15,526 nucleotides of DNA from a bacterium (lineage in GTDB: Bacteria; Verrucomicrobiota; Verrucomicrobiae; Opitutales; Opitutaceae): the NCBI GenBank assembly GCA_021780625.1, contig JAJXYI010000689.1:1-15526 (forward strand), written 5' to 3'. The translations under genes were made by a program, and so were the position numbers. Positions 1 through 5,412 of this stretch are shown piece by piece (positions within the stretch are counted from its first letter, which is position 1; every line of letters begins with the position of its first letter). Under the pieces are notes generated by a model. It worked only from the letters and a program-made list of their open reading frames with translations. It searched no databases and was not told where the DNA came from.

Positions 1-1
1 G

Positions 2-613
2 GTGGACTGGGTGTCGAGTGGCGAGGAGACGGTGCGGCGGGCGGTCGACGGAACGTACGCGGCGATCGTGCTCGATATCGGGCTGCCGGATCTGACGGGG
101 TTCGAAGTGTGCCGGCGGATACGCCGGACCTCGCAGGTGCCGATCCTCTTCCTGACTGCGCGCAACGCGGAGGTCGACCGAATCGTCGGCCTGGAGATCG
201 GGGGCGACGACTACGTGGTGAAACCCTTCAGCCCCCGCGAAGTGACGGCCCGGGTGCGGGCGATTCTCCGGCGCACGGCGGCGGGCGCTGCCGGGAGCAG
301 CGACGGTGCGGCGCGACGCGCGAAGGGATTCGAAGTCGACGCCGAGCGGCGGCGCATCGCGTACCGGGGCGCCGACCTGGTGCTCACGCGCAACGAGTAC
401 CGGCTGCTGAAGACATTGGTGGAGCGGCCGGGGCGGGTGTTCTCGAGGGACGAACTGCTGGCGGCCGCCTGGGACGATCCCGGGGCGAGCATGGACCGGA
501 CGGTCGACGCGCACATCAAGACAGTCCGCGCGAAGCTGCGGGCCGCGGCGCCGGATGCCGATCCCATCGAGACGCATCGGGGGGTTGGATACTCGCTCCG
601 CGAGGAGCCCTGA
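2..613 (+). CDS. creB: Response regulator CreB, OmpR/PhoB family (5' partial)
   Basis: Two-component response regulator; the left edge removes roughly the first 20-30 residues, so the GTG at base 2 is an internal valine codon and not the start. The visible 203 residues hold most of a receiver domain: phosphoacceptor Asp25 in LDIGLPD, the conserved Thr52 in LFLTAR and Lys74 in VVKPF. An OmpR-type winged-helix DNA-binding domain follows at about residues 108-200 (LTRNEYRLL, the recognition-helix stretch RTVDAHIKTVRAKL, and the terminal RGVGYSL). The CreB assignment rests on the neighbours: a CreC-like kinase 11 nt downstream and creD after it. In enterics CreBC responds to carbon and fermentation state, and in Pseudomonas and Aeromonas (as BlrAB) to beta-lactam stress. 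The family call is firm; the exact CreB orthology is an inference from synteny. Confidence 0.88.
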   Translation: MDWVSSGEETVRRAVDGTYAAIVLDIGLPDLTGFEVCRRIRRTSQVPILFLTARNAEVDRIVGLEIGGDDYVVKPFSPREVTARVRAILRRTAAGAAGSSDGAARRAKGFEVDAERRRIAYRGADLVLTRNEYRLLKTLVERPGRVFSRDELLAAAWDDPGASMDRTVDAHIKTVRAKLRAAAPDADPIETHRGVGYSLREEP

Positions 614-624
614 GGAGGCGGGGC

Positions 625-2046
625 ATGCGCCTGAGAACGGTCATCTTCTCGGTCTACGTTGGAAGCTCGGCGGTCGGCTTCGCCGTGCTCATGGCGATCA
701 TGCTCTGGGAGGTGCGGCCCCGCTATGTCGATTCGATGAGGGCCACGATGCGCGAGACGGCGGACCTGCTTGCGACGATGCTGCAGTCTCGCCTCGAGGC
801 GGATCACGCGGGTGCGGGTGCGGCGGCGGTGGCGGCTGCCTGGAACCGTGAGTTTGCCGGGACGGGCCGTACGCCGGGTCGGATGCGCGTCTACGTGACG
901 AATGCAGACGGCGTGGTGGTAGCCGACTCGGCGGGCGGGCGCGACGTGGGGATGAACTATTCGCAGCGGCGCGAGCTGAAAGGCTATTTCTCGTCGTCGT
1001 TGGATACCGCGGCGCAGGCCGACGTCGTTGACGGCGAGTTGCGGGCGAGCGCGCCTGTGCTCGTGGGCGGGCGCCTGGTGGCGGTGGTGGGCGTCGGCAG
1101 GCCGCTGAGCACGATCCGCCAGCTGGTGCTCAGCGCCCGCCTTCGGCTGGTGTTCGAGGGGCTGGCCGTTGCAGCGGCGATGCTCGTGGCGGGATGGTGG
1201 ATTGCGAGCCGGGTGGCGCGGGCAATCGAACGACTCACGGCGTATGTCCGCGAAGTCCGGGTGCATCCGCAGCCGGGACCGCCGACATCGCGGGCCAGGG
1301 AGATCCGCGAACTGGCGACGGCGTTCGAGGAGCTTCGGGTGGAACTGGAGGGGAAGGCCTACGTCGAGCGGTACACGCAGAGCCTGACGCACGAAATCAA
1401 GGCGCCGATCGCGGCGATCCGGGGTGCGGCGGAGCTGTTGACGGAGGATCCCCCTCCTGAGGATCGCGATCGGTTTGTGGCAAACCTTAAGGCGGAGTCG
1501 GCGCGGCTTCAGCAGATCGTGGAGCGCCTGCTCGAGCTGGCCTCGGTCGAGGCGCGCACGACGCGACTTGAGACGCAGCCGGTGGGACTGCTTGCGCTGT
1601 TGGAGGAGGTGGTGGACGGCGCCCGTTCGGGGGGCCTGGTCGGCGGCCGCATGCTCGTGCTCGACGCGGGCGGCGAGTGCGTCGTGGAGGGCGAGCGGTT
1701 CCTGCTTCGGCAGGCGGTCGACAACCTGATCCGCAACGCGCTGGAGTTTACGCCGGAGAATGGCCGTGTGACGGTGACCCTGGGTCGGCGCGGCGCCCTG
1801 GCGGTGGTGCGCGTCGACGATGACGGACCGGGCGTGCCCGAGTATGCGCTCGAGCGGGTGTTCGAGCGGTTTTTCTCGCTGCCGCGCCCGGGAAGCGGAC
1901 GCAAGAGCACGGGCCTCGGACTGAGTTTCGTGCGGGAGGTGGCCCGCCTCCACGGCGGCGAGGTGGTGCTGGAAAACCGCCCCGAAGGCGGCGCGCGCGC
2001 CGAGCTGCGGCTGCCGGAATCGGCGAAACCGGAAGAGCGTAATTGA
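625..2046 (+). CDS. creC: Sensor histidine kinase CreC
   Basis: Membrane histidine kinase that would phosphorylate the upstream response regulator. I chose the ATG at 625 because GGAGG at 614-618 sits at good Shine-Dalgarno distance, and the resulting 473 residues match the usual CreC length (E. coli 474). The frame stays open far upstream, but only as a shadow across creB. Visible order: TM1 about 6-28, a periplasmic sensor domain about 30-172, TM2 about 176-196, HAMP-like linker, H-box SLTHEIKAP with His256, N-box NLIRNALEFTP (Asn367/Asn371), G1 DDDGPGVP at 398-405, F-box FERFF, and G2 KSTGLGLSF at 427-435. All catalytic motifs are intact. The 11-nt gap to creB suggests co-transcription and coupled translation. 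The 526-base gap to creD is unusually long for a cre cluster. Confidence 0.9.
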   Translation: MRLRTVIFSVYVGSSAVGFAVLMAIMLWEVRPRYVDSMRATMRETADLLATMLQSRLEADHAGAGAAAVAAAWNREFAGTGRTPGRMRVYVTNADGVVVADSAGGRDVGMNYSQRRELKGYFSSSLDTAAQADVVDGELRASAPVLVGGRLVAVVGVGRPLSTIRQLVLSARLRLVFEGLAVAAAMLVAGWWIASRVARAIERLTAYVREVRVHPQPGPPTSRAREIRELATAFEELRVELEGKAYVERYTQSLTHEIKAPIAAIRGAAELLTEDPPPEDRDRFVANLKAESARLQQIVERLLELASVEARTTRLETQPVGLLALLEEVVDGARSGGLVGGRMLVLDAGGECVVEGERFLLRQAVDNLIRNALEFTPENGRVTVTLGRRGALAVVRVDDDGPGVPEYALERVFERFFSLPRPGSGRKSTGLGLSFVREVARLHGGEVVLENRPEGGARAELRLPESAKPEERN

Positions 2047-2110
2047 ATCACCGTGACATTGGGCGGCTGCGCCGCAGACGACGGACGTCAGGATTCGGCG
2101 ACAGACCGTG

Positions 2111-2138
2111 TTGAGCCCTTCGACTGCGCTCAGGACGG
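2111..2138. repeat. Dispersed-type short repeat (CCTTCGACTGCGCTCAGG)
   Basis: The core CCTTCGACTGCGCTCAGG at 2117-2134, with GAGC at 2113-2116 and GCTC at 2128-2131 forming the outer arms of a weak hairpin. From memory, this core recurs as an intergenic repeat in many unrelated high-GC environmental genomes. It lies just downstream of creC and starts a run of palindromic repeats that extends to 2403. No coding role is visible. Confidence 0.45.
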
Positions 2139-2159
2139 GTGCGGAGCCTCCCGCGCAGG

Positions 2160-2177
2160 GCGGAATCGAGATTCCGC
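2160..2177. repeat. 18-bp palindrome C (single hairpin)
   Basis: Arms of 8 bp around a 2-base centre: GCGGAATCGAGATTCCGC. Read on the - strand, its centre is TCTCGA and it is preceded by TTTTGGACT (2178-2186). This is the layout of the second hairpin in the 51-bp double unit at 2219-2269. It therefore looks like a half copy of that unit, in the same orientation as the copy at 2353-2403. Confidence 0.7.
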
Positions 2178-2218
2178 AGTCCAAAAGGGGGAGAGTTGGC
2201 CGCACCGCTAGACATGTG

Positions 2219-2269
2219 GAGTGCGGAGCCTAGGCTCCGCTTTGGACGGGACGTCTCGACGTCCCGCCC
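2219..2269 (+). repeat. Double-hairpin repeat unit, copy A
   Basis: Layout: GAGT, the perfect palindrome GCGGAGCCTAGGCTCCGC (2223-2240), a 7-base spacer TTTGGAC, a second 18-mer GGGACGTCTCGACGTCCC (2248-2265), then GCCC. It aligns without gaps to the reverse complement of 2353-2403. The arms differ between the copies, but each difference is matched by a compensating change in the opposite arm. It lies in the creC-creD gap and contains no gene. Confidence 0.75.
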
Positions 2270-2352
2270 TTCGGTCGCGGGACAACAAGGTGCGTGGTCC
2301 CACGGGAATGGAACGTTGCGTGCGGATGCCGACGGTCGTCGGCGAACGGGCC

Positions 2353-2403
2353 GGGGCGCGAGTCGAGACTCGCGTCCGAAAGCGGAATCGTGATTCCGCA
2401 CTC
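2353..2403 (-). repeat. Double-hairpin repeat unit, copy B (inverted)
   Basis: Inverted relative to copy A. On the - strand it reads GAGT, GCGGAATCACGATTCCGC (2399-2382), spacer TTTCGGA, CGCGAGTCTCGACTCGCG (2374-2357), then CCCC. It has the same lengths and spacing as copy A, with about two thirds of the bases identical. The second hairpin keeps the TCTCGA centre. Copies A and B together form a large inverted pair around 2270-2352, which itself holds smaller inverted repeats (GCCGAC/GTCGGC at 2328-2343). Confidence 0.75.
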
Positions 2404-2511
2404 AAAAGAATCAGCGGCCGGACTTCATTCCAGCGGTTCGGCTTTTCCCCAGTTCCTCCTCGTCGTTGATGATTTTCGCAGCGGTCCCGGGAGCCTCGCG
2501 GCGGGACGAAA

Positions 2512-2549
2512 TTCATCCGCTTTTCATCGGGCCTTCATCCTGTCTTCAC
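2512..2549 (+). promoter_or_regulatory. Four-fold TTCAY array, candidate CreB operator of creD
   Basis: TTCAT at 2512-2516, 2523-2527 and 2534-2538, and TTCAC at 2545-2549, each separated by 6 bases, so the period is exactly 11. The known E. coli cre tag is TTCAC-N6-TTCAC, bound by CreB as a head-to-tail direct repeat. This site has four half-sites. GCTAGA at 2558-2563 could serve as a -10, which would place transcription start very close to the creD ATG at 2573. A PhoB-type regulator also binds 11-base direct repeats and is the main alternative, but the position between creBC and creD favours CreB. Confidence 0.7.
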
Positions 2550-2572
2550 GCGGGGCGGCTAGAAACGGGGGC

Positions 2573-3913
2573 ATGGACACACCGCCTCCCCTCATCCCCT
2601 CCTCGCTTGTCGCCACATGGCAGCGTTTCAGCCTTCCCGCGAAGTGCGCGGGCATCGCGCTCCTGGTCCTGATTCTCCAGATACCGATCATGATGGTCCA
2701 CGGCCTGCGCAACGAGCGTGCGCAGCGCAGGGACGATGCGGTGGCGGAGATCGGGCGGACCTGGGGTGGGCCGCAGACCCTGGTGGGGCCGGTGCTTGCG
2801 GTGCCGTTCACCTTCCGCCCCAGCGGCCAGGCCGCGGCCCCGCGTGTGGCGTGGGCGTATTTCTTGCCGGAGACCCTCGACGTCAAAGGAAGCCTTGCGA
2901 CGGAGCGGCGTTCCCGGGGCATCTACACCGCGGTGGTCTACACGGGTTCGCTCACGCTGAGCGGGCGGTTCGCGCCGCCGGACTGGACCTCGCTTGGCGT
3001 CGAACCGGTGGAGATTCGCTGGACGGAGGCCAGGATCATCCTGGCGGTGGGCGATGCGAAGGGAATCCGGGAGGCGCCGGCGTGGACTTGGTGCGGCAGG
3101 CGGATTTCGTGGACCGCGGGCTCGGGGTGGGGATCGTTCCGCGCCGGCCTGCATGCGGCGGTGCCGGTGGATGCGCCGGCGCCGATGGCCTTTTCGATCC
3201 CGCTCACGCTCGCCGGAAGCCACCGCTTCAGTGTCGTGCCCGCGGGCGCGCACACGACGGTGGCGCTGACGTCGCCATGGCCGGATCCGGGCTTCGAGGG
3301 GGCCGTGTTCCCTGTGACGCGCACGGTGAACGCGGGGGGATTCAACGCGTGCTGGGTCGTCAACAGCCTCGGGCGCAACCTGGCCCAGCAGTGGGCGGAG
3401 GGAACCTACGAACCGTATCCGGGAGCCAATGACATCGCGGCGACGGCGCTCGGGGTGAACCTGGCCCCGGCGGTCGACGCGTACCGCACGCTGGACCGCG
3501 CGCTGAAGCACTCGCTGCTGTTCCTTGCGCTCGTGTTCACGGCATTCTTCACGTTCGAGATGACGGGGACTAGCCGCCTGAAGATGCTCCACTACCTGCT
3601 CGTCGGGGCATCGCTGTGCCTGTTCTACCTGGGGCTGCTGGCGCTCTCGGAATTCGTGGGGTTTGCCTGGGCGTATCTGCTCTCCGCCGCATCGTCCACG
3701 CTGCTGATCGCGGGGTACAGTGCGTCGGTGCTGGGCTCGTGGCGTCGGGCGGGAGTCGCGGCGGGGGCGACGGGTGGGGTTTACGGGTATCTCTATTTTG
3801 TCCTGCAGATGCAGGACTACGCGCTACTGGCGGGGACGCTGGCGCTGTTTGCGGCCCTTGCGGCGATCATGGTGGTGACGCGGCGCTGGGAGCGCCTGCA
3901 CGAGCCGTCGTGA
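2573..3913 (+). CDS. creD: Inner membrane protein CreD
   Basis: CreD (Cet) family integral membrane protein, the best-known CreB target. Its over-expression gives colicin E2 tolerance in E. coli, and it is linked to envelope and beta-lactam stress in other Proteobacteria; the biochemical role is unknown. The ATG at 2573 gives 446 residues (family about 450), although the frame is open further upstream. Visible parts: TM1 about 24-44, the family hallmark GGPQTLVGPVLAVPF at 65-79, a long periplasmic domain about 80-310, then a C-terminal bundle with TM segments near 313-329, 340-358, 361-381, 393-411 and 414-435. The segment HSLLFLALVFTAFFTFEM is typical of the family. The Shine-Dalgarno is weak (GGGGG just before the ATG), and the predicted -10 leaves almost no leader. 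The TTCAY array directly upstream points to CreB control. Confidence 0.93.
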   Translation: MDTPPPLIPSSLVATWQRFSLPAKCAGIALLVLILQIPIMMVHGLRNERAQRRDDAVAEIGRTWGGPQTLVGPVLAVPFTFRPSGQAAAPRVAWAYFLPETLDVKGSLATERRSRGIYTAVVYTGSLTLSGRFAPPDWTSLGVEPVEIRWTEARIILAVGDAKGIREAPAWTWCGRRISWTAGSGWGSFRAGLHAAVPVDAPAPMAFSIPLTLAGSHRFSVVPAGAHTTVALTSPWPDPGFEGAVFPVTRTVNAGGFNACWVVNSLGRNLAQQWAEGTYEPYPGANDIAATALGVNLAPAVDAYRTLDRALKHSLLFLALVFTAFFTFEMTGTSRLKMLHYLLVGASLCLFYLGLLALSEFVGFAWAYLLSAASSTLLIAGYSASVLGSWRRAGVAAGATGGVYGYLYFVLQMQDYALLAGTLALFAALAAIMVVTRRWERLHEPS

Positions 3914-3926
3914 TCCCGGGTTGGCA

Positions 3927-3957
3927 GCCCGCGGCGGGAAGCATGCCTGCCGCGGGC
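3927..3957. terminator. Hairpin between convergent creD and lacI-type gene
   Basis: Nine-base GC-rich arms GCCCGCGGC (3927-3935) and GCCGCGGGC (3949-3957), extendable inward by about three pairs including one G-T. It lies between the creD stop (3913) and the stop of the convergent regulator (3971). There is no real T-run on either side, so this is a candidate bidirectional stem-loop and not a proven rho-independent terminator. Confidence 0.5.
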
Positions 3958-3970
3958 CTTGCCGGAGAAA

Positions 3971-5086
3971 TCAGGCGGTGGCGAGAGCGGCCTCCTCGGC
4001 GGGGACGCCGGTCAGGGAGGGGCAGCTCGGCCCGCCGAACCAGGTGCCCTCGACGAACGTTGTATGGGCGACCTGGGGGATGCCGCACTTGTTGTGCATC
4101 AATTGTCCGGCCAGGAGCTCGACGGCGAGTTCGCCGACGGTGTGATGACTCTGGCGGACGCCCGCATAAAATCCTCCGGCCTGATCGAGGAAGAGGTCGA
4201 CGAACGCGACGTCCCTGGGAATGGACAGCCCGCACTGCTCGAAGGCGGCCTGGACGAAGTTCCGGTTGCTGAGGATCACGTCGGGCTTATAGCGGCGGTA
4301 CCACTCGAGAAAGTCGCCGGCGTCCACCTGAACGTTCGACCGGCTCTCGTTCATCCAGGCGTCGATGGGATGCTCGCCGGGAAAATAGAGGATCGGCACG
4401 TGGTCGGCGGCGGGAAGCTTGGACTGGTCGCAGAGGAAGCCGGCGGTCCAGAGGTTGTCGACGCTGTGGTCCCAGCCGCGGTGCATCACGAAACCGATGC
4501 GCTTGTAGCCCGCGGCGCGCACGTGTTGCATGGCGAGCCGGATGATCCCGCATTGGTTGTTGGTGACGTTGTGCAGGGCCGGCATGTGCGGGAAGTAGTC
4601 GATCTTCACCGCGCTGAACTCCTCCCAGGCGAAGTGAAGGGCGACGTCGACCTCGCGCCGGTGCGAGGCGATGATCAGTCCGTTGATGCCCCGGGTTCGA
4701 AGAATCTGATTGAGCCGGCTGTGGGTCATGCCCGGCTCTCCCATCCAGAAGTGCTCCATCTTGTACCCGAGCATGTCGGCCATCGACTGGGCGCCGGCGT
4801 AAAAATCGGGGTGAGCGGTCACTTGTTTCCACCCGAAGCGAGTGTCCCAGTTGGTCACGTAGGCGATGGTGGACGGCATCCGCGAGGCCTTCACCCTGCG
4901 TCGGTACGCCACGAGAGCCTGCACGGCGGGGTCGGGGCGGTAGCCCATGTCCTTGGCGATCTCCTGAATCCTCTGACGGGTTTCCAAGGGAAGCCGGGGG
5001 TGGTTCCTCATCGCCATCGAAACGGTGGTGGGGTGAACCTTCGCCTCCCGAGCGACGTCGGCGAATGTGACGCGTCGATCAAGCAT
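3971..5086 (-). CDS. LacI-family transcriptional regulator
   Basis: Predicted repressor or activator of a sugar-related pathway. With the ATG at 5086 the product is 371 residues; a TTG two codons upstream (5092) is possible but less likely. Residues about 5-27 form the LacI helix-turn-helix (VTFADVAREAKVHPTTVSMAM), followed by the hinge region with MGYRPDP (48-54). Residues about 72-355 form a periplasmic-binding-protein-like effector and dimerisation domain (TIAYVTNW, GLIIASH, YKRIGFVMHRGWDH, PDVILSNR, VAFVDLF). No sugar-metabolism gene is adjacent, so the ligand cannot be inferred. The gene is convergent with creD and transcribed from its own AT-rich upstream region, where palindromes over the predicted start point suggest autoregulation. 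Family certain, target unknown. Confidence 0.9.
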   Translation of the reverse strand: MLDRRVTFADVAREAKVHPTTVSMAMRNHPRLPLETRQRIQEIAKDMGYRPDPAVQALVAYRRRVKASRMPSTIAYVTNWDTRFGWKQVTAHPDFYAGAQSMADMLGYKMEHFWMGEPGMTHSRLNQILRTRGINGLIIASHRREVDVALHFAWEEFSAVKIDYFPHMPALHNVTNNQCGIIRLAMQHVRAAGYKRIGFVMHRGWDHSVDNLWTAGFLCDQSKLPAADHVPILYFPGEHPIDAWMNESRSNVQVDAGDFLEWYRRYKPDVILSNRNFVQAAFEQCGLSIPRDVAFVDLFLDQAGGFYAGVRQSHHTVGELAVELLAGQLMHNKCGIPQVAHTTFVEGTWFGGPSCPSLTGVPAEEAALATA

Positions 5087-5199
5087 GTCCAAGAAAGGCC
5101 GTGCGACTGCGGCTCTGTCAAACGCGGTCTATTGTGAGACTAAGACAACCCAATTCGTATTCAACGTTTCGGATTTGACTACCTAATCGATTGGATAAG

Positions 5200-5228
5200 T
5201 TTATAGTCAAGTAACTGAATAACAACAA
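5200..5228 (-). promoter_or_regulatory. Predicted sigma-70 promoter of the LacI-family gene
   Basis: On the - strand, TTGTTG (5228-5223), a 17-base spacer, then TATAAA (5205-5200). Transcription would start near 5193, leaving a leader of about 107 bases. The inverted repeat TTGACTA (5175-5181) / TAGTCAA (5204-5210) overlaps the -10, and the palindrome AATCGATT (5185-5192) lies at the start point. Further downstream AACGTT (5163-5168) resembles the centre of many LacI-family operators. The surrounding gap 5087-5412 is strikingly AT-rich compared with its neighbours and contains no gene that I can support. Confidence 0.5.
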
Positions 5229-5330
5229 GATGTGAGCTACGTGTTGCTCCAAGGGTGCTGGTTTCCGCCGAGACGTTAATTGTGCGTTATTTCTTGATAT
5301 GAAGTAACTTAACTAAAGATTATGCCTTAA

Positions 5331-5364
5331 ATCACGATGTGATGGGTCAACTTACGTTACGTAA
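5331..5364. promoter_or_regulatory. Two small palindromes in the smc/lacI-type spacer
   Basis: ATCAC-GAT-GTGAT at 5331-5343 and the perfect TTACGTAA at 5357-5364, the latter overlapping a direct repeat of TTACG. They lie between the smc stop (5413) and the predicted LacI-type promoter. They could be operator half-sites; nothing identifies the binding protein. Confidence 0.25.
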
Positions 5365-5412
5365 TCTCTCCGGACACGCGTGGGAAGCCCGATCACGCGG
5401 GCGGGAGGGCGC

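Noticed and set aside
2063..2075. Small hairpin GCGGC-TGC-GCCGC after creC as a terminator
   Set aside because: Five-base arms and no T-run; too weak to call.
211..2205. A 664-codon open frame on the - strand across creB/creC
   Set aside because: Antisense shadow of two motif-rich genes; its product is Arg/His/Pro-rich without domains, typical of high-GC antisense frames.
2219..2403. Reading the palindrome island as a CRISPR array
   Set aside because: There is no regular repeat-spacer alternation; the units are inverted relative to one another and no cas gene is present.
3959..5137. A 392-codon + strand frame opposite the LacI-type gene
   Set aside because: The opposite strand encodes a complete LacI-family protein; the + frame shows no recognisable domain.
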